The notes under the pieces are model-generated. The model had not been told where the DNA came from, made no database searches, and saw only the letters and a program-made list of their open reading frames with translations. From positions 1 through 59,445 of the forward strand of contig PMCS01000030.1 of the NCBI GenBank assembly GCA_003154195.1: a DNA stretch of 59,445 nucleotides. Direction: 5' to 3'. Positions 17,149-26,586 of the stretch are shown one piece after another. Numbering within the stretch: position 1 is the stretch's first letter; the number at the start of each line of letters is the position of its first letter. Made by a program: the position numbers and the translations under genes. This DNA is from Candidatus Omnitrophota bacterium (lineage in GTDB: Bacteria; Omnitrophota; Gorgyraeia; Duberdicusellales; 4484-171).

Positions 17149-17808
17149 ATGACAAAAAAATTAAAACTTAGGTTACCTAGCATTAACGTGGTTATTGAAG
17201 GGAAAACTGTAATCCTCGCGCCTCTTTCAGAAAAGGAGATAAATCAACAGTATGTTTCATGGCTTAATGACCCGGAAGTCAACGAATTCCTCGGGGTGCG
17301 ACATAAAAAACAGAACATGCGGGATATTTATAATTACGTTAATGGGCTGCGTTTATCGAAAGATTGCGAAGTATTCGCTATTTTCACAAAAAGCAATCGG
17401 TGTTACATTGGCAACATTGCCGTAACGCCTCCCCACATAGCTAGCTCAGAGCCGGGCATTTCAAGTTTTGGTATTATCATCGGTGACAAGAATGCGCAAA
17501 AAATAGGATTTGGCGCGGAAGCCAGTATTTTGATTGTTGATTTTATATTTTGCCGCCTCAATGCGGAAAGATTAGAACTGGGAGCGGTGGAAGAAAATTG
17601 CAAGAGCTGGCGAATGCTTGAGCTTATTGGATTTAAGCGCGAAGGCGTATTGCGGCAACATTCGGTTTCAACAAACGGTAAACGAAGCAATACTTTTTTA
17701 TACGCCATGCTTAAAGATGAATGGGAACAAAGTCGCAACCGCTTTAAGAATATACTCAGCGCGGCAAAAATAATGCCGTCGCGGCAGTTTTCGCGCTCAA
17801 AAACGTAG
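17149..17808 (+). CDS. GNAT-family N-acyltransferase
   Basis: A 219-residue RimJ/RimL-like GNAT. It shows WLNDPEVNEFL, a beta-bulge segment FGIIIGDKNAQKIGFGAEA in the acetyl-CoA binding region, and the C-terminal VEENCKSWRMLELIGFKREG motif. It directly follows the ACP, FkbH and MaoC-SDR genes, so it probably moves the acyl group built on the carrier (or acetyl from CoA) to a sugar amine. A spacer of 23 bp separates it from the previous gene. Substrate unknown. Confidence 0.82.
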   Translation: MTKKLKLRLPSINVVIEGKTVILAPLSEKEINQQYVSWLNDPEVNEFLGVRHKKQNMRDIYNYVNGLRLSKDCEVFAIFTKSNRCYIGNIAVTPPHIASSEPGISSFGIIIGDKNAQKIGFGAEASILIVDFIFCRLNAERLELGAVEENCKSWRMLELIGFKREGVLRQHSVSTNGKRSNTFLYAMLKDEWEQSRNRFKNILSAAKIMPSRQFSRSKT

Positions 17809-17844
17809 GGCCAAACAGTTTTGGTTAAATAAAGATAATATAAC

Positions 17845-19887
17845 ATGGATTCAGTGCAAACGACCTGTTTTTTATGCCGCAGCTTCCGATTTGCTTATTT
17901 AAGTAAACTGTTGTTTAAGGGATTTTTACGCAAAAATCGCCCAGCAGTTATTTACTATCTTAAGCCCGGAAAAGAATATTCTTTTATAGAGCATAATGCT
18001 ATTTTTTCAAAAATATTTTCCCACTGGCTTATCGTTAAACAATTACCTTACGATTTGGCTATTATAGATAATATCTTAGGGGGGTCGGTATGGAAAAAAG
18101 CCTACATTGACGGGTTGGGTGATATTTCTTGTTTGATTGACAGGCAGATGCTTGACGGCCAAGGGTCGTTATTACGCGCTCTTGATAAAAAATTTTTAGA
18201 TTTGCATAAAAGCCTTAAGCTATATATCAAATACGAAGCAGCTTTTGATATAATGGATGATCTTTTGATGGTTGAGATTGCTGGTTGGCTTATGCATGAT
18301 AAAAATAGCGTGTTGTGCGGCCAGACGGTTACCGTATTGGTAGATAAAAAAAGTTACTGGGCTAAGTTCGTTTTTGATTATAGCCGAAAGAAAAATATTA
18401 ATTTTTTTAAGTTTTCTAAATACCGTTTCAAAAAAAACAAAATCGTTCAATTTGTCTTTTACTTATTGCGGCTTTTTGGCGAGTATTTTGGATCATTCTT
18501 TATTCGTAAAGAATGTTCCCATAATAATGTCCCTAATGCAATCGGTATACCATATTATGTCCATAAAAATTTTACTGATTTTTTTACCAAGCGCAATTAT
18601 TACTTATTTTGGTATCCTGATTCAGGGATATCTTCTGAACGGATAATTATTTATTCTGATGGTATCATGGATATCCCGTCGGCGGAAAGAGAAAAGATAG
18701 AAGAAGCCGGTTTCAGGTTATTTGCTTGTAACGGCTCTTTAAGGCGGCAGGATATTCCTGAGTATAAATGTTCAAACTATATGTTAAAGACACTAACTTA
18801 TTATATCAGGATTCTTCTCAGGCTTTTACCGCGCATCCGTTCCGGTGCGGCGCTTGAGCAGTGGAAAATATTAGCGGTACTTTTTGTCAGACTGCCTTAC
18901 TGGCAGGATTTTTTCCGCAGCAATAATATAAAAATTAAATGCAGATTCCATCCGCAATTTTCTCATCGCGACATCGCCGCGATTTTAGAAGGAGCAACAA
19001 CGGTATACTATCATTACTCTAATGTTTCCCGTGGTACTCTCGACGTTACCTGCCAAAATATCAGCGATGTGTGTTTCGTGTGGGGCAGAGATCATCAGCA
19101 ATGTTTTATTAACGAGCATTCCGATATCAGAAATATTATCCAAGCGGGCTATATATTTGATTATGCTTCTCAGGCTATTACCCCGCGGGCTGACGCATTA
19201 CGAAGGGAATTGCGGCAAGGGGGTATTAAATTTATTATCGCTATCCTTAGTGAAAATATGGGTGGGGTGTATAGGGAAAATGTAATCTCTTTATACCGTG
19301 AACTTATGGAATTTACACTGCATTATCAGGATGTGGGGTTAATCATCAAGCCTAAACGGGATAACATAAGGGAAGTTCTGAAATCTTCCGCAAAAGCATG
19401 GCAACTTTTCGTGCAGTTGGAAAAAGAAGGCAGGGTTAAAGTTTTAGAAAGTATACGCTATGCTGTTGAGGCCGGTAAGGCATCGGATCTAGCAATCGGC
19501 GTGTTTGCCGAGTCAACTGCCGCGATGGAGTGTGCTTTGGCTGGCGTGCCGTCAATCGTATTTGAATGTTTTAATTCGACCAAAGATGCACAGAGGCAAC
19601 TTTCTGATAAAAATCGAATAATATTTTATGATTTTAAGTCTATGTTCGACGCGATACGGCAGTATAAAGAAATTGGAAAAACAGTAGGTGGTTCAGACGA
19701 TTGGGCAAGTATTTTAAAAAATAAAGATTCTTTTAGGGATGGCAAGGCTAACCAAAGAATCGGGTTTTATCTTAAGGTTTTGCTCGATGGTTACGATGCT
19801 GTTTTGTCCAAGCAGGAAGCCATACGCCAGGCCAATAAACGTTATATCGCGGCATTCGGCAGAGATAAAGTGGAGGGTTTGTCATGA
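17845..19887 (+). CDS. Large surface-carbohydrate biosynthesis protein (GT-B-like C-terminal half)
   Basis: A 680-residue soluble protein with no clear signal peptide. The C-terminal third looks like a GT-B donor half: LSENMGG, GLIIKPKRDN, then AIGVFAESTAAMECALAGVPSIVFE, where a serine/glutamate patch would bind a nucleotide sugar. The N-terminal half is not recognisable. The pattern recalls long surface-carbohydrate proteins of Leptospira-type O-antigen loci, which are thought to be glycosyltransferases. It overlaps the next gene by 4 bp, tying it to the sulfate-activation pair. Function is inferred only from fold-like patterns and context. Confidence 0.6.
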   Translation: MDSVQTTCFLCRSFRFAYLSKLLFKGFLRKNRPAVIYYLKPGKEYSFIEHNAIFSKIFSHWLIVKQLPYDLAIIDNILGGSVWKKAYIDGLGDISCLIDRQMLDGQGSLLRALDKKFLDLHKSLKLYIKYEAAFDIMDDLLMVEIAGWLMHDKNSVLCGQTVTVLVDKKSYWAKFVFDYSRKKNINFFKFSKYRFKKNKIVQFVFYLLRLFGEYFGSFFIRKECSHNNVPNAIGIPYYVHKNFTDFFTKRNYYLFWYPDSGISSERIIIYSDGIMDIPSAEREKIEEAGFRLFACNGSLRRQDIPEYKCSNYMLKTLTYYIRILLRLLPRIRSGAALEQWKILAVLFVRLPYWQDFFRSNNIKIKCRFHPQFSHRDIAAILEGATTVYYHYSNVSRGTLDVTCQNISDVCFVWGRDHQQCFINEHSDIRNIIQAGYIFDYASQAITPRADALRRELRQGGIKFIIAILSENMGGVYRENVISLYRELMEFTLHYQDVGLIIKPKRDNIREVLKSSAKAWQLFVQLEKEGRVKVLESIRYAVEAGKASDLAIGVFAESTAAMECALAGVPSIVFECFNSTKDAQRQLSDKNRIIFYDFKSMFDAIRQYKEIGKTVGGSDDWASILKNKDSFRDGKANQRIGFYLKVLLDGYDAVLSKQEAIRQANKRYIAAFGRDKVEGLS

Positions 19888-22064
19888 GCAAAGAAATAAA
19901 AATATTATGCACGCTTGGCCCGGCTTCTTTTAATGAAAAAACCATTGTCCGGCTTGATGAGGTAGGCGTGAATATTTTTCGCATTAACCTTTCTCACACG
20001 GAACTTAGTAAGGTCAAAGGGTTGATTCAACTGATCCGCCGGTATACTGCAAAACCTATTTGCCTTGATACCGAAGGCGCGCAGGTAAGGACAGGTTACG
20101 TGGAGAATAATAGCATTAACCTTGAAGATGGGGCGCTTATCGAAATTGCTCGAGAAAAAATTGTCGGCAGCAATCGGAGAATCCAGCTTACTCCGTATTT
20201 TGCTGTCCCGCAGCTTAGACGCGGAGATTTGATCAGCGTAGATTTTGATTCTGTGCTTTTGAAGATTATCCAAACTAAACGGGGATCGGCAAGCGCGCAG
20301 GTTATTTCCGGCGGGAGAATCGGCAGCAATAAAGCAGTTACAGTTGACCGGAATTTAGATCTTCCGGCTATTTCCGCAAAAGATAAAAAGGCCATTGGCA
20401 TCGGCGTTGCCGGGGGGATAAAACATTTCGCTTTTTCTTTTGCCGGCAGCAAAGAAGCAGTCAAAGAGTTGCGTAAGCTAACCGGTAAGGACTCATTTAT
20501 TATTTCTAAGATAGAAAGCAGGAAAGGATTACTTAACCTTGACGATATCTGCAGGGTAAGTAATGCTTTGCTTATTGACCGGGGAGATTTATCCAGGGAA
20601 GAGCCGATAGATAAAATTCCTTTTCTCCAAAAACTAATTATAAAAAAAGCTAATTCTCAAAAGATTCCTGTTTATGTCGCGACCAATCTTCTTGAGTCGA
20701 TGGTTAAAAGCAAAAAGCCGACAAGAGCGGAAGTTAATGATGTAGTGAATACTCTTATGGATGGAGCGGATGGCCTTGTTTTAGCCGCGGAAACAGCCAT
20801 CGGACATTATCCTATCAATTGCGCGATGATGGTTTCGCGCATGATCAAACATTTTCAAGAAGTCTCCGGCGGCGTTTCTCTCGAAGAACTACAACGTAAA
20901 GAATCGTTCCTGCTTACAGAGCCGCATGGCGGGATACTTGTTAACGGCATGGCCGATTTACAAGATGCGGGGCCTTTGCGTAAATATAAGACATTTGTAG
21001 TAAGCCATAAAGTCATACTTGACGCTGAGCAGATAGCTTTAGGCACTTTTTCTCCGGTAGATGGTTTCATGACGAAACGGGAAGTCGATAGTGTTTTAAA
21101 AAATTTCCGGCTGCCCTCAGGCGTTATCTGGCCTTTACCGATTGTGCTACAGGTAACAAAAAACCAAGCTGGCCGTTTTAAAGAAAACGATACTATTGCT
21201 CTTATTCTAGAAGGCACAGGTGATGTTTACGCTTTGCTTTGCGTGAATGATATTTATACCTGCAGTCTTGATAAAATGGTTCTGGATATTTTTGGCACAA
21301 GAGATGATAAGCATCCCGGGGTCCACGCTTTTAAAAACTGCGGAAATTATTTTATTGCCGGTAAAATTACACTTTTAAAAAGATTAGATTCTCCATTTAA
21401 GCATTATGAAATTACTCCCCGCCAAGCGCGGATGATCTTTGAAAATAAAGGCTGGAGCAGGGTGGTTGGGTTTCATACCAGGAATGTGATACACCGGGCG
21501 CATGAATATATTCAATTACTTGCTTTTGAGAAGTATTATTGCGATGGTTTGTTTATCCATCCCATAGTCGGGCCTAAGAAAAAAGGAGATTACCATTCCA
21601 GCATAATACTTAAGAGCTATGAATTGATGGTGGAGAGATATTATCCTAAAGGAAAAGTTGTATTGGGCGCATTTCAAAATTACTCGCGCTATTGCGGGCC
21701 GCGGGAAGCGGTATTCACCGCGTTATGCCGGAAAAATTTTGGCTGCAGCCATTTTATTATCGGCAGAGACCACACGGGGGTCGGTAAATTCTATGCTTCC
21801 GACGCGGCAAGAAAATTGTTCCAACAACTGGGCGATATTGGTATAAAACCTGTTTTTTTTGACGAAATTTACTATTGCCGACATTGCAAGGGATATACCC
21901 ATGATTGTTTCCATGGTTCTAAGGGGGATTCCTCGATCAGTGGTACTGATGCGAGAAACATGTTACAATCCGGCAAGCATCCTCCCAAATGGTTTATGCG
22001 TAAAGAAATTTCCCAGCTGGTCATAAATGAAATAAAAAACGGCAAAGAAATTTTTATATCATGA
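19884..22064 (+). CDS. Pyruvate kinase-like / ATP sulfurylase fusion protein
   Basis: A 726-residue two-part protein. Residues 1 to about 335 match the A and B domains of pyruvate kinase: TLGPAS, FRINLSH, LDTEGAQVRT, SKIE (K209, E211), DRGDLS, YVATNLLESM and PTRAEVNDV; the usual C-terminal effector domain is absent. Residues about 345-726 are an ATP sulfurylase: FSPVDGFM, HTRNVIHRAHEY (usual first Gln is His), GRDHTGVG and a Cys/His zinc-like cluster (665-677). The second half would form APS from ATP and sulfate. APS kinase follows with a 4 bp overlap. The kinase half might regenerate ATP or be regulatory; this is not known. Confidence 0.88.
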   Translation: MSKEIKILCTLGPASFNEKTIVRLDEVGVNIFRINLSHTELSKVKGLIQLIRRYTAKPICLDTEGAQVRTGYVENNSINLEDGALIEIAREKIVGSNRRIQLTPYFAVPQLRRGDLISVDFDSVLLKIIQTKRGSASAQVISGGRIGSNKAVTVDRNLDLPAISAKDKKAIGIGVAGGIKHFAFSFAGSKEAVKELRKLTGKDSFIISKIESRKGLLNLDDICRVSNALLIDRGDLSREEPIDKIPFLQKLIIKKANSQKIPVYVATNLLESMVKSKKPTRAEVNDVVNTLMDGADGLVLAAETAIGHYPINCAMMVSRMIKHFQEVSGGVSLEELQRKESFLLTEPHGGILVNGMADLQDAGPLRKYKTFVVSHKVILDAEQIALGTFSPVDGFMTKREVDSVLKNFRLPSGVIWPLPIVLQVTKNQAGRFKENDTIALILEGTGDVYALLCVNDIYTCSLDKMVLDIFGTRDDKHPGVHAFKNCGNYFIAGKITLLKRLDSPFKHYEITPRQARMIFENKGWSRVVGFHTRNVIHRAHEYIQLLAFEKYYCDGLFIHPIVGPKKKGDYHSSIILKSYELMVERYYPKGKVVLGAFQNYSRYCGPREAVFTALCRKNFGCSHFIIGRDHTGVGKFYASDAARKLFQQLGDIGIKPVFFDEIYYCRHCKGYTHDCFHGSKGDSSISGTDARNMLQSGKHPPKWFMRKEISQLVINEIKNGKEIFIS

Positions 22065-22594
22065 AGAATTCTTTCGTTTTATGGTTTACGGGATTATCCG
22101 GCTCAGGCAAAACAACGATTGCCGATAAGCTTTACGATGAGCTTGTGAACGATGGTAAGTCTGCCATCATCTTAGACGGTGATAAGATACGCAGTACTAT
22201 CCATAAAAATCTTGGATTTACCCCCGATGATATAAAAAAAAATAACGAGTTGATAGCGAAATTGTGTTTGAAATATAATGGAAAATATGACTACATACTT
22301 GTTCCGATAATTTCGCCTTTTACCGCATCGCGTAAAAAAGCTAAGGAATTAATTGGGAAAAATTTTATTGAGGTTTATGTCCAGGCTTCTCTGGAAACGG
22401 TTATAAAACGGGACGTAAAGGGGCTGTATAATAAAGCGTTAAGGGGCGAGATACCAAATTTTATCGGGATTTCTTCCGGCGTTCCTTATGAAGAACCGTT
22501 TAACCCGGATGTTGTTTTAAACACCGAAAAGGAAGATATCGATACGGTTGTCAAAAAAATGGTTGGTTTAATTAGGAAGAAATGGGTAAAATAA
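22061..22594 (+). CDS. cysC: Adenylylsulfate (APS) kinase
   Basis: A 177-residue kinase with the Walker A loop GLSGSGKT (11-18) and ILDGDKIRSTIHKNLGF, the APS-binding signature of CysC. VPIISPFTASR and VYVQASLETVIKRD complete the family pattern. It phosphorylates APS to the sulfate donor PAPS. ATG 22061 overlaps the stop of the ATP sulfurylase fusion, so both steps are probably made together. With the sulfotransferase-like protein at 12408 this suggests a sulfated surface glycan. Confidence 0.92.
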   Translation: MKNSFVLWFTGLSGSGKTTIADKLYDELVNDGKSAIILDGDKIRSTIHKNLGFTPDDIKKNNELIAKLCLKYNGKYDYILVPIISPFTASRKKAKELIGKNFIEVYVQASLETVIKRDVKGLYNKALRGEIPNFIGISSGVPYEEPFNPDVVLNTEKEDIDTVVKKMVGLIRKKWVK

Positions 22595-22615
22595 CGCCGC
22601 TATTTTAAACATTAT

Positions 22616-23926
22616 ATGGCTAAGATAAGGGATATAAAACAATTCTTTATTACAAAAAAAATAATTAAGCCTTTTTCGATTTATGCCGGAGCTAATTTTG
22701 TCAATCAGGCAATACCATTTTTTTTATTGCCCGTTCTGACCAGGGTTCTTACTCCCAGCGATTATGGAATGGTCGCTACTTTTACGGCGGTAATGGGAAT
22801 AACCAATGTGCTTGTGTCGTTGGGGGTTAATGAGGCGGTAATGCGAGCTTATTTCGATACTGAGAAAAAAGGTTTTATTTTTTCCCAGTACATATTTAAC
22901 GCCGCTTTTATTAATTTTATAGCTTTTATAATATTGACTTTTGCCGTTTTTTTTATAAAAATATTTTTATCTCAAAAGTTGGCCATTCCCATGTATTGGC
23001 TATTTGCGATACCATTTATAAGTTTCTGTGCCTGTATTTATTCCATGCCGGTTAAGCTTTTTATTTTCAAACAAAAACCGATTCCTTACGCCATATTCAA
23101 TACCGCAAATACTATCGGCGAATTCGGCTTATCAATTTTTTTTATAGTGTTGTTAGGCTTAGGCTGGCAAGGCAGAGTTATGGGGATAGCCATAAACCAG
23201 ATTCTATTTTTTATAATAAGCGTGTACATTCTTTTTAAGAGTTATTCATTGGATTTAACTTTTAATTACACCTACATTAAACAAATCTTATCTTATGGTG
23301 CGCCGACCGTACTCCATTCTTTAGGAATCGTGACCGTGGCCGCCACGGATAAATTCTTTTTAAACCGCTTTGTCGGATTGACTTCTACGGGGGTATATAG
23401 CGCGGGTAGTTCAGTGAGCAGCATAATAGTTTTTTTTGTCGGAGCATTCAGCCTTGCCTGGGGGCCTATTTTTTATGAAATGCTTAACCGGATAACAGAA
23501 GAACTAAAAGTAAAATTGGTTAAATTGACTTATCTTTATTTTATCGCGATTGTTTTTGTCTCTCTGGTGTTTACAATTGTCGCCCCTTATTTTTTGAAAT
23601 TTTTTGTGGGCAAAAATTTCCAGGGTACATCCAAGTTTATTTTCTGGTTCGCTTTGAGCTATGCGGCATACGGATTATATACTATGGTTTCAGGGTACAT
23701 ATTTTACACAAAAAAGACATATTACTTAAGTGTCATCGCCGTTGTTACTGTAATCTTTAATCTTATTTTTAACTATGTATTAATTAAATCTAACGGCGCC
23801 ATAGGAGCTGCCCAAGCAACCTTCTTAACATTTTTTAGCCGATTCATCCTGGTGTGGTATTTTAGCAATAAAGTTTATCCTATGCCTTGGTTTTCATTCC
23901 TTCGGCGCAAAGGGAATGTAGTATAG
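22616..23926 (+). CDS. Wzx-like lipid-linked oligosaccharide flippase
   Basis: A 436-residue polytopic membrane protein with about 12 hydrophobic segments and the MATE/polysaccharide-transporter start: GANFVNQAIPFFLLPVLTR then LTPSDYGMVATF. These match Wzx/RfbX flippases that move undecaprenyl-linked oligosaccharide repeat units across the inner membrane. It supports a Wzy-dependent assembly route; a Wzy/ligase-like protein is at 39132. It starts 21 bp after the APS kinase gene. Charged, positive residues follow at the cytosolic C-terminus as expected. Confidence 0.88.
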   Translation: MAKIRDIKQFFITKKIIKPFSIYAGANFVNQAIPFFLLPVLTRVLTPSDYGMVATFTAVMGITNVLVSLGVNEAVMRAYFDTEKKGFIFSQYIFNAAFINFIAFIILTFAVFFIKIFLSQKLAIPMYWLFAIPFISFCACIYSMPVKLFIFKQKPIPYAIFNTANTIGEFGLSIFFIVLLGLGWQGRVMGIAINQILFFIISVYILFKSYSLDLTFNYTYIKQILSYGAPTVLHSLGIVTVAATDKFFLNRFVGLTSTGVYSAGSSVSSIIVFFVGAFSLAWGPIFYEMLNRITEELKVKLVKLTYLYFIAIVFVSLVFTIVAPYFLKFFVGKNFQGTSKFIFWFALSYAAYGLYTMVSGYIFYTKKTYYLSVIAVVTVIFNLIFNYVLIKSNGAIGAAQATFLTFFSRFILVWYFSNKVYPMPWFSFLRRKGNVV

Positions 23927-23974
23927 CTGGGTAGAAAAAGAAACTTTTCACGAGATTGAGAAAAATAAAAAATT

Positions 23975-25825
23975 ATGAAACATATCGTAATAGTTCCAAA
24001 AAATAAAGCCGTATCATTGATTCCAAAAATAATCAGTACAGATTCTTTGTGCTATTATTTGGTTGATGATTATTCCTATTTTACCGATTTGCGGGATAAA
24101 CTCGTGGATATTATAGAGATAAAGAATTTATCAGGATTGTTTGATGACGTGCTCCAGGAGATTAAGCCCGCAGCCATAGATTTATTATCTAAATTAAATA
24201 GGAGGTATGATTCGTTTGAATGGTGGGGCAATCATATCGCTTCGCATAGTTCGTCGGCAACCCCGTTGTTACTTAATATCACCTATCTTTTTTGCGCGAA
24301 AAAGATATTATCTGATTCGCCGAAAGATGTTATTTTCATTATCCAGAGCCCGGCATTAGGAGATTGTATTTTGAAGGCCGCGGCGGGATGCGGATATAAT
24401 GCCATCGACTATGGAAAAACTAATATAAGATTGGAAAAATTAAAGCGGCGTTTACGATATTTCGCCCAGGCGATATATTTTTTTAAAGTAATTCTCCAGG
24501 AGCGCGCCGCCGCGTTTAAATTCTTTAACGTTCTTCCCGCAAAAAAACCATCTACGAATAAAAGAGTCGTTGTCAGAAGCTGGATTACCATGGGCAATTT
24601 CGACAAATCGGGAAAATTTTGCGATCGAAATTTCGGCCGGCTGCCGGATTGGCTGCGTTCTAAAGATTATGAGGTTTGGACTTTGCCGATGTTTTTTAAC
24701 ATTTCCCTAACGCCAAAAAAACTGTACGCTCTTTTAAGAAAACAGAATCAACCATTTTTGTTTCCCGGACACTATTTAAAATTTTCCGATTACTGGGAAA
24801 TTCTGCGCGGTGCCTATAGGTTATTTCGACTGCCGATAGAAAACGCCCAAATCATGAATATAGATGTTTCGCCGATATTTAATGAAGTACTCCTGCGGGG
24901 ATTTTATCCCCATCTTTTGTTTCTTAATTTAAGTTCTTCTATGCTTAGAAGGTTGAAAGAGAAAGGATTCGAAATCGATGGTTTTTATTACCCCTTTGAA
25001 TCCAACGCTCCGGAGAAACAGTTTATTCTAAGCTGCCGGAAATACTTCCCTGATTCTGAGATAATTGGTTATCAGCACACGACGTTTTTGCCCAATCACA
25101 TGGCTTATTACTTAGGCCCTGACGAGAAAAATTGTCATCCCTTGCCGGATAAGATAATCTGCAGCGGGCCGATTTATATGGATTTGTATAAACAGGCAGG
25201 ATATCCCGCGGCGATATTGGTAGAGGGCTATAACTTGAGGTATAATTCTGTTTATCCGGATAAACAGAATCCGGGAGATTTTAGCCGGAGCAAAAAGATT
25301 CTCTTGCTGCCGCTTACTTTCAGTTACAATTTTGCTTTTGAACTTTTTGAAAAGGTAAACCAGGCGTTAAAAGATAATAACGATTATAAGATATGTATAC
25401 GAACCCATCCTTTATTGTCCAAGGATAATTTAGTAAAATTTTTGGACAGAATCGGTATGAAAAATTACGAATTTGCCGATGTAGGTATAATACAGGATTG
25501 GTTTTCGCGATCATTCGCCGTTATATCAACCGGAGGGTCAGCGACTACTGTTGAGGCGGTGTCTTTCGGAGTTCCGGTTATCCGCGTGATTCCCGACAAT
25601 ACCTTCCACCTGGATTCACTTACCTGGCCGGATTATCCTTTAGCGCCGGTAAATTCCGCTGGGGATATTAGAAAACAGTTGGCATTGATTGAAAAGCTAA
25701 ATAACGATGGGGAAAATATTTTTTCTAAAATAGGCCGGGAAGTTTTAACCCAATATTTTACTAAACCTATGGATGATAACCTGGATATTTTTTTATTGCG
25801 AAAAAGGGAGGAAGTTTTCTTGTGA
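23975..25825 (+). CDS. Surface-carbohydrate biosynthesis protein (GT-B-like)
   Basis: A 616-residue soluble protein. The middle has FEWWGNHIASHSSSATPLL and IIGYQHTTFLPNHM; the C-terminal third looks like a GT-B donor domain with KICIRTHPLL and FAVISTGGSATTVEAVSFG, where nucleotide-sugar contacts are expected. This arrangement recalls long O-antigen proteins of the Leptospira type. It may transfer the sugar acid made by the following operon, since it overlaps the HpcH aldolase gene by 4 bp; that link is an inference. No signal peptide is visible. Confidence 0.6.
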   Translation: MKHIVIVPKNKAVSLIPKIISTDSLCYYLVDDYSYFTDLRDKLVDIIEIKNLSGLFDDVLQEIKPAAIDLLSKLNRRYDSFEWWGNHIASHSSSATPLLLNITYLFCAKKILSDSPKDVIFIIQSPALGDCILKAAAGCGYNAIDYGKTNIRLEKLKRRLRYFAQAIYFFKVILQERAAAFKFFNVLPAKKPSTNKRVVVRSWITMGNFDKSGKFCDRNFGRLPDWLRSKDYEVWTLPMFFNISLTPKKLYALLRKQNQPFLFPGHYLKFSDYWEILRGAYRLFRLPIENAQIMNIDVSPIFNEVLLRGFYPHLLFLNLSSSMLRRLKEKGFEIDGFYYPFESNAPEKQFILSCRKYFPDSEIIGYQHTTFLPNHMAYYLGPDEKNCHPLPDKIICSGPIYMDLYKQAGYPAAILVEGYNLRYNSVYPDKQNPGDFSRSKKILLLPLTFSYNFAFELFEKVNQALKDNNDYKICIRTHPLLSKDNLVKFLDRIGMKNYEFADVGIIQDWFSRSFAVISTGGSATTVEAVSFGVPVIRVIPDNTFHLDSLTWPDYPLAPVNSAGDIRKQLALIEKLNNDGENIFSKIGREVLTQYFTKPMDDNLDIFLLRKREEVFL

Positions 25826-26586
25826 AAAATTTAAAAGAAAAATTACGGCGAAGGCAAGTTACGATTGGTTCATGGATTACCCTTAGCGATCCGGCGGTAG
25901 CTGAAATTATGGCTAGGGTTGGTTTTGATTGGTTGGTCGTGGATATGGAACATAGCGGCCTCTCAACGGGGCAGGCTCAGGAAATCATCAGGGTAATCGA
26001 TCTTTGCGGCGTTACCCCCTTGGTGAGAGTTATGAAAAATGACCCCGACATTATCAAGCGTTTTATGGATATGGGCGCTCACGGCGTGTTGGTGCCGCTG
26101 GTGAATTCTAAGGATGATGCCCAAAAAGCCGTAGAAGCCGTAAAATATCCGCCGCAGGGCACGCGCGGCGTAGGGTTGGCGCGGGCGCAAAAGTATAGCA
26201 TGGATCTTGAAAGTTATTACCGCTGGAACCAAAAAAACAGTATTGTCATCGTCCAGCTTGAGCATATCGAGGCCGTAGAGAATTTAGAAGAAATTATGAG
26301 CGTAGAGGGGGTTGATGGTTTTATCATCGGGTTATATGATTTGTCGGGTTCCTTGGGTTGTCCGGGAGATTTTTCCAACCCTAAAGTCAGGGCGGCGTTA
26401 AAAGAAATACGCCTAAAGTCTAAAAAATCCGGTTATTTGACGGGCCAGCATGTTGTCGATCCCAAGCCCGAACTGGTAAAACAAAAAATAGAAGAAGGCG
26501 TTAAATTTATCGGTTTTAGTGATGACTTTTTGTTTCTTAACGGTTACGCTAAAAGCTTGTTCGGCCAAATTAAAAAATATTTATGA
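25822..26586 (+). CDS. HpcH/HpaI-family class II pyruvate aldolase
   Basis: A 254-residue member of the HpcH/HpaI aldolase family. Conserved features are DWLVVDMEHSGL (His base), LVRVMKND (substrate Arg), VLVPLVNS, RGVGLARA, VQLEHIEAVENL (metal Glu) and FIIGLYDLSGSLG (metal Asp). These enzymes join or split pyruvate and an aldehyde to give 4-hydroxy-2-oxo acids. Followed by a KdsB-like CMP transferase, it could build a 2-keto-3-deoxy sugar acid. It starts at GTG, behind AGGGAGGAAG, overlapping the previous stop. Confidence 0.88.
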   Translation: MKNLKEKLRRRQVTIGSWITLSDPAVAEIMARVGFDWLVVDMEHSGLSTGQAQEIIRVIDLCGVTPLVRVMKNDPDIIKRFMDMGAHGVLVPLVNSKDDAQKAVEAVKYPPQGTRGVGLARAQKYSMDLESYYRWNQKNSIVIVQLEHIEAVENLEEIMSVEGVDGFIIGLYDLSGSLGCPGDFSNPKVRAALKEIRLKSKKSGYLTGQHVVDPKPELVKQKIEEGVKFIGFSDDFLFLNGYAKSLFGQIKKYL

